A model generated the notes under the pieces. It was not told the DNA's origin. It did not search any database and was given only the letters and a program-made list of their open reading frames with translations. From Vesta saturnalis (Eukaryota > Arthropoda > Insecta > Coleoptera > Lampyridae), in contig JARFJB010000896.1 in the NCBI GenBank assembly GCA_036346205.1, forward strand, positions 2,872,001-2,936,000: a DNA stretch of 64,000 nucleotides. Reading direction: 5' to 3'. The position numbers and the translations under genes were made by a program. How positions within the stretch are numbered: the stretch's first letter is position 1; every line of letters starts with the position of its first letter. Positions 1 to 10,860 of this stretch are shown piece after piece.

Positions 1-728
1 TTCTTCTTCGAAACTTTCATTTACAGCAGAAACAAAACCAACATTTTTGTAACAGTTCTGAATTGTTGTGGGGGTCACATTATTACACGCATCACTCATT
101 AGGCGAATTGCATCTAACACGCTTATTTTAAGATCTTTTTTATTTTCCTTTCGATCGATTAACTGTAACACTAATACGCGACGGTAGAAATTTTTAAATC
201 TCCTGATAATCCCTTGGCCCATGGGTTAAAGGATAGACGTTGTGTTTGGTAGTAAAAAAATAAGGGTGATGTTGGTTAAATTCTGCAATTCAGGATTAGC
301 TAGACAATTATCAACCAATAACAAAATCTTTCGATTGTTACGTCGTAATGTATCATCCCATTTTCTAATTTCCTCTTCAAAAATTGTAGATGTCATCCAA
401 GCTTTCTTGTTAGAGGTGTAGTCAACTGGTAGGCACTTAACATTTTTAAAACGGCGAGGATTTCGTGATTTTCCGATTACCAACAATTTTTTTTTGTCAC
501 TTCCCGTCATATTGGCGTAATTAAACCAGTGAGACGATTTTTCAACATTTTTCCACCATTACATTTTTCATTTTTAAATTTTAAAGTGTTTTTCCACAAT
601 GTTGACACGGTAGATGATGGTAAACCATATTATTTGCACGTCCCGGAATTTTATCCACCATTTTCTAGTTCCCGAATTATCTCAACTTTCTCGCGAATTG
701 AAAGTGTTTTGCGTTTTATTGAAGCCAT
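1..728 (-). pseudogene. Tigger/pogo-family transposase, internally deleted and partial
   Basis: Reading right to left, translation from the ATG at 726-728 gives a CENP-B/pogo-type N-terminal helix-turn-helix start (MASIKRKTLSIREKVEI) with two in-frame stops soon after. It then jumps straight to the middle of the DDE domain (FKNEKCNGGK). The stretch that should lie between, roughly the second HTH and the first catalytic Asp, is missing. A frameshift near 505-515 leads to the longest open piece (226-510), which carries KKLLVIGKS, the second catalytic Asp in LLLVDNC, and NTTSIL. A stop replaces the expected Gln after SIL. The third catalytic Asp of the usual PMDQGII motif reads PMGQGII here, so Asp has become Gly. 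The frame continues to base 1, so the 3' end lies outside the window. Pogo/Tigger proteins normally catalyse cut-and-paste transposition at TA. This copy is dead on at least four counts. Confidence 0.85.
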
Positions 729-1124
729 TTTTCAACCTCACGTCTTGCTGCAAAAGTAACAACTGACCAGAAACTACCATGCATTCATTTGTAAAATAGG
801 TAAAATATGTACAATTGCTAAGCCGGAAGGTATAAGCGAATTCTAAGCAGTAGGTAATCTCTTTTAATCTATTTTAAGTCTTTTAAAATGTGTCCGTCTA
901 TTCTGTGAAACGTAATTACGGAAATCCCAAAAATTCTTAACAAATATTTACTTGAAACGGCTTTTAGTATATATATGAAATTTGCTCGTCTTTACCGTGA
1001 AACTTGAACGTAATAAGCGAGAAAAATTAGTACGTAAACTAATACAATTTCAACCAATTTACCTGCGAAACGCTCGTTATATCCAGAATCTCGTTTTATC
1101 CGTGCTCGTCTTAAGTGAGTTTGA

Positions 1125-1127
<3 letters not shown>
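729..1127. other. No gene seen; 5' flank of the Tigger remnant
   Basis: AT-rich sequence without a supportable reading frame. The 5' terminal inverted repeat of the Tigger element should lie here, but its mate is outside the window, so I cannot place it. Confidence 0.4.

Positions 1128-1195
<68 letters not shown>
1128..1195. repeat. (TA)n microsatellite, ~34 units
   Basis: Uninterrupted TA dinucleotides directly 5' of the inverted-repeat element at 1204. A second (TA)n tract abuts the other end of that element at 3225, which suggests insertion into a pre-existing TA array. Confidence 0.97.
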
Positions 1196-1201
<6 letters not shown>

Positions 1202-1203
1202 TA

Positions 1204-1452
1204 CAGTGTGTCAATTTAAAACTTACAATAGACTATATCTCATGAATAAATGATGATATTAAAAAATTCTCTAACCGTTTCTAGGATAGAAAGGGGGAAC
1301 CAAAATGGTATAGGAGACAACTCACCCAAATCAGCCCCCACCTACCTAACTAAAAAAATTTAAACAGCGAACCCCTACTTGTAATACATCATTGCAAAGC
1401 CTGTAAAAAATGCTATCCAGTGGTATAAATAAAAATTATACAGGGTGTATTA
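1204..1452 (+). repeat. Left terminal inverted repeat
   Basis: Starts CAGTGTGTCAATTT next to TA and runs to CAGGGTGTATTA. Its reverse complement is found at 2963-3217 with scattered substitutions and small indels. For example, the TACGCCCC block in the right copy is missing here. Confidence 0.93.
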
Positions 1453-1748
1453 ATATTAACCCAATTAAATATTTAAATATTTTAAAAACAAAAACACTCT
1501 GCTTGCGATATAATGTTAAAAAGCTCTAAAGATGCCAATAATTCCTTATTTTGCATTGATAAGTGTCCGTACTATTTGTTGTTAGAAAAAAAAATAGTTT
1601 TGCCGTTTTTGTCATAAGTTGTAAACTGTTATCATTTTTGAGTTCTATCAGAGTCCATAGTCTATTTGCTTATTTGACGTTTAAAAGTCATTAGTGTTCC
1701 ATTAATCAGTTATACGATTGGTACTATCAATCAGTTGCAGTTGTCACG

Positions 1749-2829
1749 ATGGTTTACAGTTTACCTGAACGTGTGGAGATAATTTTCATATTTGGCTCGC
1801 AGAACCAGTGTTATTTACGAAAAGCTCAAATATTTAATGAGAGGCATCCTGACATAAATGTAAGCCATGTGTACATCCGCGATTTAGTTGCGAAGTTCAG
1901 TGAAACTGGTTCAGTGGCAAATAAAAAAAGGAGTGCTTCAAGACCACTGAATGAAGTAACCCAAATTGAGGTCCTTGGACAATTTGCAATAGATCCTACT
2001 GCATCAACATGACAAGTATATGCAATGACAGGACTATCACATGAGTCGGTAAGGATGGTATTGAAATTGCATAAGTTTCACCCGTACAGAATGCAAAGCC
2101 TACAACAACTAGGCGATGATGATCCAGACCGACGAATTCGGTTTTGTGAGAATATGACTAAAAGAATTCGCACTGAACCTCGACTTTTAAAAAATATTTG
2201 TTTCAGTGATGAATGTACTTTTATGCTGAATGGTAACGTAAATAATCAGAACTGTCGATATTGGAGTGATGAGAACCCGCTCTATTTAGAAAGTTCGCAA
2301 TATCCAGAAAACTTAATGTTTGGGCAGGGATATTGGGGATGCTGTAATTGGCCCTTTGTTTATACCAGGAAATTTAACTGGCGAAATGTATCTCGATATA
2401 CTGGAAAACATCATTAAACCTTTAATTGTACATAAACTGGAGAACCAAAGGGACGGTCAAGGGAATCTAGCTCTAGACGAAGATTTGCTGCACTTTCAAC
2501 AGGATGGGGCACCGCCTCACTACACAGTTGCAGTTAGGCGCTGGTTGGATACTAATTATCCGAACAAATGGATTGGAAGGAGAGGTCCTATTGAATGGCC
2601 ACCGAGATCACCAGATTTTCCGCCACCAGATTTTTTTCTTTGTGGTTACCTTAAGTCAGTTGTTTACAAAACCCAACCTGCTTCACTTCAGGAGTTGCGT
2701 GAAAGAATTACTCAAGCATGTCGGGCTATTACCAGAACAACATTTACCAAAGTTCGTGGAGAATTTGAAAACAGGCTGTATTATTGTTTACAAAACAACG
2801 GAACCCACTTTGAACATTTACTTCATTAA
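1749..2829 (+). pseudogene. DUF4817/DDE_3-type transposase (DD36D), broken
   Basis: Starts at ATG 1749 with an N-terminal HTH region (MVYSLPERVEII), the hallmark start of DUF4817-type insect transposases. A single TGA at 2010-2012 interrupts the linker, and the frame resumes at once (2013-). The DDE core shows all three acidic positions: Asp in CFSDECTF (~2200), Asp in FQQDGAPPHY (~2500), and Asp in PPRSPDFPPPDFF (~2615). There are 36 residues between the second and third. A region around 2315-2345 carries compensating small indels, so the catalytic domain is split over two frames. C-terminal residues run to the stop at 2827-2829. The enzyme would excise and insert the element at TA sites. 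In this copy one stop plus frameshifts make full-length product unlikely, though decay is mild. Confidence 0.88.
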
Positions 2830-2962
2830 TTAATATTTTTACCAAATTTGTAGTTCAACAAAACCTTTTAGTGAATATTGATGTACTTTTTTGAAATAAA
2901 ATATTATAGTGTTATTTCTGAAAAGAGATTTGTGTCCACTTATGAAAATGACCGAAATAATA

Positions 2963-3217
2963 TAATACACCCTGTATAATTTTTATTTATATCACTGGAT
3001 AGCATTTTTTACAGGCTTTCCAATGATGTATTACAAGAAGGGGTTCGCTATTTCAATTTTTTTAGTTAGGGTAGGTGGGGCGTAGGGGGCTGATTTGGGT
3101 GAGTTGTCTCCTACGCCATTTTAGTTCCCCCTTTCTACCCTAGAAACTGTTTAGAGAATTTTTTGATATCGTCATTTATTAATGAGATATAGTCTATTGT
3201 TTTAAATTGACACACGT
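2963..3217 (-). repeat. Right terminal inverted repeat
   Basis: Reverse complement of 1204-1452, from AATACACCCTG at the inner edge to AAATTGACACAC near the outer edge. It is followed by GTGCGCGGC and then a (TA)n tract. Confidence 0.93.
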
Positions 3218-3220
3218 GCG

Positions 3221-3224
<4 letters not shown>

Positions 3225-3270
<46 letters not shown>
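3225..3270. repeat. (AT)n microsatellite, 23 units
   Basis: Perfect AT dinucleotides immediately outside the right end of the IS630/Tc1/mariner-type element and immediately before copy A of the unclassified repeat. Confidence 0.97.
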
Positions 3271-3273
<3 letters not shown>

Positions 3274-5340
3274 CTTATTACTGAGTAGTATTTCACAATG
3301 GACAGTTTTATGTGATCAAGGACAAATAGTGTTGAAATTTACTGAATTTTGCTGAGGAAGACTTCGCGTACACGTGGGACTTTCATAAAAAGTTGACTTT
3401 AGTTCTGAAGGTTGTGTGCGATGAATATGGATGTGGAATTGGAGTGCTTCGAAAAGTTATTACGATTTCAGTCAAAATTTAAAGATTGCCCAGAATTTGA
3501 AGTATCGGTTGCGTTGGTTCCCTTGTACCCCTTTTTCTAACTTTTGTGCCAACAACGCCATGTGATGTTGAAACTCCTCTGACATTGGCGATTTGTTTTG
3601 GCTGAATAAATATTGACGTTTTGCGAGATGGATATAAAAGGTAAAAGAGAAGGAGTGACAACGTAGAAAGGACTGAGACTTAACGAACCCTTAGTGAGAG
3701 CGGTTCGCGATAGAAATTGAACTTTTAAAATGATCTTTTATATAACTAAATACAGGTATTATTCACCGTAAATTGAAGTTGACTATTGAATATTAATAAT
3801 ATTGATGCAAGTATATGTGCATTTGGTAACGGCATTAAATCGTTCTCCTAATCTTAACCTCATTAAGGCCTATTATTAATGATGAGTGTACATGCTTACT
3901 TTGGGATTAAATTAATTAGAAGAAGGATAATCCTGTTCAGTAGGATGTTACATCTTCGGGAATTATGGCTAAGAATAATTTCCTGTATTTCTTGAGGAGC
4001 GGAATTAACATAATAAGGTGTCATTGCAAATTTTAATTAGGCCATACAGACAATCAATTCCCACCACTACTGTTTTTCTGTGAATATGATAGAAAGTAAG
4101 ACATCGTGGACATTATTTTTAAGATACTTAAACTTTTATTATATGTGGTGCTTCACTGCAGCACTCATTGCGCCTAAATGGCTTTTATTGTGAACTAATT
4201 TAATAGAGTATTTAACTTATGCTTTTACTTGAATTATGATAGACCTGCCCTAACAATATTAAGGTAATTACAAAATATAAATGCTTTTAATTCATTCTAG
4301 TCATTGAATATACATAATTATTCTTGATTTGCAATAACATTTTATTACAATATTGGTCCCGATCCATTTTCGCAGATAAAATTAAAAGGTTAAGATTTGT
4401 ATTAAAACGATTCATGCTTGAAACACTGAGAGAATGTATTAATTTTTAAAAGAAGCACTGATGGTTGTTTGTTTAAATTTTTAACATAGGAGTTTATGAT
4501 TTTGTGGTTAAAAATTAATAAAATTATTATTTTTCCACATTCGGAGATATTTATTTCATAAATTTTGATGGCAATTTTAAATATTAAACATAAATATTAT
4601 ATTCATATGAGCGTAAATTCTATAGTATCCAGACAACGTTTTACTACTCCGACTTTACGAATATACAGTGTGATAAATAATTTTACGATAACATATATGT
4701 TTCGCGTAATTTTAGTCTTAATATTAATTGAATTTAAAGATTGTCAAAATTGAATTGAGGTGTATGTGCTTGTTGTTTTGAATTAAGATAAATTTATTGA
4801 GGTAATTGGGACGAAATATAACGTACTCTTTTAAAGCGATTTTAGTGGCTAGGCTAGAATTCTGTCTCCGACAGGTAGGATTAACTTAATCAAACGCCAA
4901 GGACTATTTATTTCAGATAAATTCTAGATTGTCGTGGCGGCTACTGACTATTTGTCGGGACTGAATGTTATTTGTTGTTTTATGGTAAGTATAAAGTATT
5001 TTAATTTAAATTTAAGCCATTTCACGTCTTATGTCGAAACCGCTATGCTCCATTGCAATTGGCTTGGAAACTCGCTTACCTTGGTAAACCAACGCAATAC
5101 CTAGTGCGGTTTGGTCATGTACGTTTTACGTAATGAATGTTTGAGATTGAGTGTATTATTTCATAGAGGCTACCATTCTACCTTCCACAATCGGATAGGA
5201 TTAAATTAAGAATTCGCGTACTTCAAAGAAATTTCAGATTGTGATGGCGCCTAGGCAAAAGTATGTGGGGGCGTTAAAGCGATAGGACGGACGTGTTTAA
5301 GGTTGCTCCGCTTCCATTTTTCTGTCAGTGAAACAAATAA
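3271..5340 (+). repeat. Unclassified long interspersed repeat, copy A
   Basis: Homologous blocks occur in the same order and orientation at 14290-15840 (copy B) and 24720-27340 (copy C). Shared landmarks include TTTCACAATGGACAG-like and GAAATTTACTGAATTTTGC (3330s; 14660s; 25060s), CGAAAAGTTATTACGATTT (~3450; ~14775; ~25175), TTTGTGGTTAAAAATTAA (4501; 15380), and the tail GTGGCG followed by GACTATTT (4937; 15800). The copies are diverged and carry no coding frame, so it is probably an old non-autonomous element or the non-coding part of one. Short frames inside (3479-3661, 4565-4753) are not conserved between copies. The 5' part seen in B and C is missing here, cut at the (AT)n tract. Confidence 0.8.
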
Positions 5341-5389
5341 GTGTTAAAATGACAACTTCTAAATCAATAAAATAAGGGTAAGCTTTTGA

Positions 5390-5640
5390 ACAGATTTTTA
5401 TACGCAGCGGTTTGAATATTAATAATAATATATGAATATTAATAATAAACAAAGATAATAATCTAACAAATACAAGTTCTGTAACGAGTAAAGGGCTCTT
5501 TAGTTGAAAATGGCGCGAAAATAACAGTTAGGAATGCTATAGTATTTAATTTCTACGAAAGAATAAGGCTCTTCAAACCCATAACTGATGTGATTGTTAA
5601 AACCGGTAAAATTGTAAAATAAACTTAAAGCGTAAATACC
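5390..5640 (+). repeat. Local duplication, unit 1
   Basis: The block from GATTTTTATACGCAG through ATAATAATCTAACA to CGGTAAAATTGTAAAAT is repeated in diverged form at 6055-6280. Both units keep the same order: Asn/Tyr-rich AT stretch, then a TTCTACGAAAGAATAAGG-like block, then a CAAACCCATAACTGATG-like block. No gene is seen. Confidence 0.6.
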
Positions 5641-5916
5641 ACCCTTTTGTCTAAGGATTGAACTCAAACAGGTAAACGTTCTTGCAATAACAATAATTTA
5701 TAGAGAACTAATAAAAATAACTTATTTTATCCTACAGTAGCGCGGGGTAAAGAAAGCAATCATAAATACGTAACTGTAACTGTAGGAAAAATACGAGATG
5801 AGATCCAACCTTGTATTGAACCCCTTTCTATAACAAATCAAAACGCAAGCACTGTCATAGGAACTGTTCTATTAGCTAAAATGATAAAAATTAACAACTA
5901 GATCGAATCCGTAATC

Positions 5917-5920
<4 letters not shown>

Positions 5921-5980
<60 letters not shown>
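5921..5980. repeat. (TA)n microsatellite, 30 units
   Basis: Perfect TA repeats between the two units of a local duplication. The minus-strand frame running through it is low-complexity and not a gene. Confidence 0.97.
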
Positions 5981-5981
<1 letters not shown>

Positions 5982-6054
5982 CAAATAAATACATAAAATA
6001 AACAAATAACTGGCTCCAATTTGTAATAGAAATTCTAAATATAAGTAGGAAGTT

Positions 6055-6280
6055 ACAGAGTAGATTTTTATCCGTTTGAATATTACTAATAAACAAAAAT
6101 AATAATAATCTAAACAGCAGAATTTTTTATGTCTAAAATGCTCCTTTAAATAAAAAAGGGAAGTAAATAATATTTAGGATTGTGTGGCATTGAACTTCTA
6201 TGAAAAATACGGTGCCTTTAAAACCCATGCTAGATGGTTGTTGAAATTCACAAAATAGTACTGACACAAATAAAAATACA
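6055..6280 (+). repeat. Local duplication, unit 2
   Basis: Diverged copy of 5390-5640 (GATTTTTATCCGTTTGAATATT, AATAATAATCTAAAC, GAACTTCTATGAAAAATA, AAAACCCATGCTAGATGG blocks). It lies in direct orientation, separated from unit 1 by a (TA)n tract. Confidence 0.6.
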
Positions 6281-7050
6281 AAATATGTGACTATGCATGG
6301 CAGATCCGTACACAAGTGGTATGTTTGTGACCATTTTTTCTTTGTTTTCAAATTTGAAGGTTGATCCAACTTTTATTTCCGGTACTACATGTGATTTTAA
6401 GTTTAATTATAACATTGTGTTGCATATTGTCGTATACTATATTTGTCCTTGACTGCAAATTCAAAATTTAAGGTAACTTTTACTTTTGTTACTATGTTTG
6501 ATCTTAATTGTAATTAATTAATCATAAAAGTAGGCATGTAATGTCGGGAGATCTAACAGGGCCATTATCGTTATTTATTGTTGCCCTTTAATTGAATAAA
6601 CGTCAAATTTAGAGGATGGAAACGTTTAAGTTGTTACCGTTCGCGACAATAATAAAACAGATTTTATAAATAAATATTAAATTAAGTAACTAACTATAAC
6701 TCGGAAATATAAATTAAAAATAATTGAAACATTTGGCCGTAAATAAATAACAGCAAGTTCGGTGAGAGGTGCGAGAACCAGGAATCGCAAAGGGAGCAAT
6801 CTGGTTGAAACGTGATGTGACTGAAAAGTATGTATATTGATACAGTAAGTATGCGATCTATTAGTTATATCTTTCTTGACTTTGTCTGTATTTCTACTTC
6901 TTACTTCCTTACATGTCGAGGCAGTAGACAAATAACTGTCTGGTAATAGGACAATACCGTTAGTAGGGAACGCTACATCTTCCGAGGCACAATTTTGCCA
7001 GTAACCGGTCTGGTCTGCTCGCTATAGTATTACTCAAGAGAACAATACAA
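6281..7050. other. No gene seen
   Basis: AT-rich sequence with short frames only (6133-6369 and 6677-6931, minus). Neither shows a recognisable motif or support from a repeat copy. The last ~50 bases lead into the RTE-like element, whose 5' boundary I cannot fix. Confidence 0.4.
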
Positions 7051-8945
7051 TTGCCTCTGGCTACAAGGGGAGCTCAAGGCCCATTACTGACGACTGTGCA
7101 AGGAATAAATGGCGAGTCGGTACGTGGAATGTTCGAGGTATGCATGGTAAATAATTTGAAAATGCGAATACGATGTACGAAAGGCACCTTAACATGCTGT
7201 GTGTATCGGAGACAAAGAGCAAAGGAAAAGATGCTGTGGAGATGGAGGGTGGCAGCCTAACACTATGCTAATGAGTTGAGACTGAAGTGCATGGCGCAAA
7301 AGGAGTTGAGGTGATTGTAAGTGAAAGAAAGAAAAGATGTGTTAAACAGTACGAATTGGTATCTCCCCGGGTAATGTGGGTTAGAATGAAAGCGGAGATT
7401 CAAAGAATTTTTCTTATTGCTTGCTATGCACCGGTGAATAGAGAAAGAGACCAGGAGAGTGAGAACTATTGGAATGAAGTAGCGAACGTGTTGAACGTAT
7501 GTAAGCCAAACTAAAGAGTGATGACAGCGGGGGATATGAACGGAAGGGCGCTATACAGAGAGAACATACTAAACGCGTTCTAAGAAAGTTCGGAGACCAA
7601 AGAGTCAATGAGAATGGTGATCGCCTGGTGAACATCCATGTGGAAAGAAGCGTGTTTGTATCCAATGCGTGGTTTAAACATAAAAATGTACATATTTATA
7701 CATGGCAAAGAGGTGAATGGTTGCACTCCAGCAGGTGATCGAAAAGTATTTAAGTGTAAAACAGGAAGCTGTACGGTGCGTTTGTAGGGCTGGGGCAAGA
7801 ATATGACAGAGTGAATAGGGAGAAGCTGTGAGAAATATTAAATGAGTATGGCGTCAGTAAAGGTCTAATAAACGGAATAAGGGCAGTATACAACGGTAGC
7901 CTGGCATGTGATAGGGTGAGAGGATGTGTGAGTGAATACTTTAATATTGAGAAAGGAGTGCGACAAGGCTGTGTGATGTCACCGTGGTTGTTCAATGTAT
8001 ACATGGATAAATGTGCCGTATGTACCAATACAAATGGTGTAATGGTTGGTGACATAAATGTACGACTTCTGGTGTATGCAGATGACACAGTCTTATTAAG
8101 TGACAGTGCGGATGAGCTACAAACTGCTTAGAGCAAGTCTGGTATATTCTGTGAGAGCATGGACCTAAAGGTAAAGGTGAACAAAACTAAGATTGTAGTG
8201 TTCAATCGGGAAGGTGGAAAGGAGAGTAGAGCATTTAGTCTGCAAGATGAAATTGTGGAGCAAGTGGACGAGTTGGTATATCCGGGTAGAATGTTTACTG
8301 CAGATGGTACAATGAGAGGCTAGATGGGGTCAATGCTGGAAGAAAAGTGATTGGAAGCATGTGGACAATAATGAGAAACGAAAGCATGAGCATAGCTGCG
8401 AAACGAGCAATCTATAATGGCGTGTTTGTCCCGTCAGTACTGTATGGAAGTGAGACATGGGTATGTCAAAAAAAGCACGAAAGAAGAGTAAATGCCGTGG
8501 GTATGAGATTTCTGAGAAGCCCATGCGGTAAAACGAGAAGGGGCAAGATAAAGAATGAATGCATAATGACGGAGTGTGGCCAGGAAAAGACGATGATGGA
8601 TAGATATAAAAGTAGTATATTACGTTGGTTTAGTCACATTGAGAGAATGAACAACGCAAGATAACGAAGCAGATATATGTGGATGAGATTAGAGGTTGGG
8701 CCGTACCTGGTAGGCCGCGAAAAACTTAGCTGAATGTACTAGAATGTATGATAAAGGAAAGAAAGATAAGGAGTTATAAAAATAAAAGGGCATGTCAGGG
8801 ACAATGTAAGAATCTTGCGGAAGCTAAGGTACGCAGAGACAGAAAAGCATGGAGAAAGATTGCAAATGAAAATAAAATAAGAGGCAGGGATTGTTTTGCC
8901 TACCCTGCAAGGGAATGGCGTGAAGGTTAAGTTAAGTTAAGTTAA
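7051..8945 (+). pseudogene. RTE-like non-LTR retrotransposon, decayed and internally deleted
   Basis: Translated pieces in several frames give an apurinic-type endonuclease followed by reverse transcriptase. The endonuclease starts with VGTWNVRGMHGK (~7117), then LCVSETKSKGK, IVSERKKRCVKQYELVSPRV, FLIACYAPVN and AGDMNGR. This is the CFDP2-like endonuclease typical of RTE-type insect elements. A deletion near 7735-7790 joins the endonuclease directly to the middle of the RT domain. The RT has EKGVRQGCVMSPWLFN (~7955) and the catalytic YADD box in LVYADDTVLLSDS (~8075). After it come SVLYGSETWV and ILRWFSHIERM, usual for the C-terminal part. Multiple stops and frameshifts make the copy inactive. 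The end is marked by a short tandem repeat (8926-8945). Assignment to RTE rather than a sister clade is from motif style only. Confidence 0.8.
8926..8945 (+). repeat. 3'-terminal (GTTAA)n of the non-LTR element
   Basis: Four tandem GTTAA units directly after the last coding-like sequence of the RTE-like element. Short tandem repeats instead of poly(A) are a known 3' end type for RTE-clade elements. The sequence right after belongs to the unclassified repeat, so this marks the junction. Confidence 0.75.
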
Positions 8946-9160
8946 GGTGGCGCCTAGATACTATTTTTCCGGTCTGATCTGTTATTTGTTGTTTGTTGTA
9001 AATGTAATGTTTTGAAAGTAAATTTGAATTACTTTACGTCTTATATCGAACTCGTTCATCTTAATTCTGCTTAGCTTGGCAACCCGCTTACCTTCACAAC
9101 GCCTAGTGCAGTTTGATCGTGTAACAAACTGGTGGGTTCGTGTACGAGATATAATTGGTA
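8946..9160 (+). repeat. Unclassified long interspersed repeat, copy D (3' part)
   Basis: GTGGCGCCTAGATACTATTT, then TTATTTGTTGTTTG, CTTTACGTCTTATATCGAA, CCGCTTACCTT and GCCTAGTGCAGTTTG match 4937-5120 of copy A in order. The RTE-like element ends exactly at its left edge, so that element probably inserted in a copy of this repeat. Confidence 0.75.
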
Positions 9161-10860
9161 TCAATGTGTTGAGACGCGCAAGAAACTGAAAGTGAAGAAT
9201 TTTAGCAGTCAGTACCCTGTTGCTCCGTGGATGACGGGACTAGGCTGACTTGTTACCGATCAAAATCCAAATCTAAAAATCCGTTTACACCCACGATTAG
9301 AAAGGATTAATAATGCTGAATGTAAACCCACATCAATAACTCTTGTTATTTAGTGGAGTGAGCAAAACAATTATGACAGAAAGCTAAAGCCGAAACGTTC
9401 AAAACAACTAGAACTAGTCGGGAATACACAACAAAATCTGTTTAACAAAGTGATATAACTTTCTGAATAATTTAGACAGGATATAGATCTAATTCATGAC
9501 TATGTACGTGCTCAGATCTAATCTGAACTGCAATCTTTAGATTAGCCGTATCTAGGTATATACAACGTTAAGAATAATGCATTTCAATATGATGACAGCC
9601 GAACAAATCACGGACTCTTTTTACACACAAAACACTAAACACAAAAGTGTATCGGTAAAAGTAATCGATCATTTACAGTTTACGTTTGAGTAAAGCTTTT
9701 ATGAGTTGTGGTCATATTATGTGCAACTAAACGTTTTATGCGTAATAAGGATTTTATCTAGGGTCTACATCAATTTATACGTTGTGAACAACTGAACTTA
9801 TGTCCTTCATACTTTATGCGTAAGTCTTCTAGATTTTATGTATATATAAAAATTTTAAAACCTCTTCAGCTGCATTGGCGCCATATAAGCACAAAATATT
9901 GCCAGGTTATATTACTCAAAAGGAATTCTGATTTAATTCATAAATTTATTAAATAGTATCTTTTGTTCGTTCTTATTATTCAAGGGCACTTCAATTTCCA
10001 CAATAACTAATTGGTTTCAAAATAATCAAAGGATCTAATGTTAGCAAATACAAAGTATTCATTGCGGTAGCTATATTAGGAATGAATTGTGTAAGAAATT
10101 AAACTAGTACACGCTAAAAGTAGTCGCAACATTAAATAAAACTGAGGAAGGGAAAGCTGTTATGTGGAGATCGTGAGAGAAATAGAAGTTTTTTTTTGTG
10201 ACATAAGAATTAATTCAATACATTGGCGAATTTTATTCTTTTAAGATTGTTAGTGGAAAAAGTTCGAGATTTAAAATAATTAATACGTTGTTTACGAATT
10301 ATTGTTGTCGTGCCTGCGACGTTATGGTTAAGTGTTGAAAACGCGTACCGTGAATTTCGTTAGGACTGTACAGTTACGCTACTATAAATTTTAGCAGTTT
10401 ACCTTTATGCGGTTATTAATTATAGGTACAACCCTAACAAATTCGTTTATCGTGTGAAGTTTTATCACAGATCTCTAGGTTCAATAAGTGAAGTACGAGA
10501 TTTTCACCTTGCCCTAGTTCACTCTGTAGACGCGTCTTAACCGGTGTCAGTGGCGTGAGTACACCGTGAATTAAGACTATGTGTTATATCAATTTTTGTC
10601 GTATTTATTTAAATTTCGTACCGTTCTGGACGCCTGACATTATAGAAACATATCGACAGATCTAGATGATCGAAATTATTGTTATGTATTTGGGTTTATC
10701 GAGTATATAGATATGATTATCGTGATATATAAGAAAAAAAAAGTATCACGTACTGATAATTGGTAGAAGTTGCAATGACTGATTATTACATGTTTGGGCA
10801 TAAAGAGCTAGCGTCCTTTACCAAATGTTCCCATCATTAATTATTTGATAGTTGTCCTGT
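9161..10860. other. No gene seen
   Basis: About 1.7 kb of AT-rich sequence with no reading frame over 60 codons and no recognised repeat or RNA gene. Confidence 0.4.

Larger units (their letters stand above)
1204..3220 (+). mobile_element. IS630/Tc1/mariner-superfamily DNA transposon with ~250-bp inverted ends
   Basis: The two ends are long, closely similar inverted repeats: CAGTGTGTCAATTT on the left, and AAATTGACACAC followed by a short GC-rich tail on the right. They enclose one broken transposase gene (1749-2829) with a poly(A) signal AATAAA at 2895-2900. Both outer ends touch (TA)n tracts, as expected for a superfamily that targets TA. With an element length of about 2.0 kb and inverted ends near 250 bp, it resembles insect elements whose transposase carries an N-terminal DUF4817-type HTH. 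The outermost few bases differ between the ends (GTGCGCGGC on the right), so the exact right boundary is uncertain by a few bases. Confidence 0.9.

Noticed and set aside
226..510. A free-standing 94-residue protein starting MTGSDKKK
   Set aside because: It is the middle of a Tigger DDE domain with homologous residues readable on both sides across a frameshift and a stop.
982..1245. Opposed open frames across the (TA)n tract (also 5872-6096, 14023-14259, 37610-37798, 42018-42206)
   Set aside because: Their length comes from Tyr-Ile codons of the TA microsatellite. No domain and no start context.
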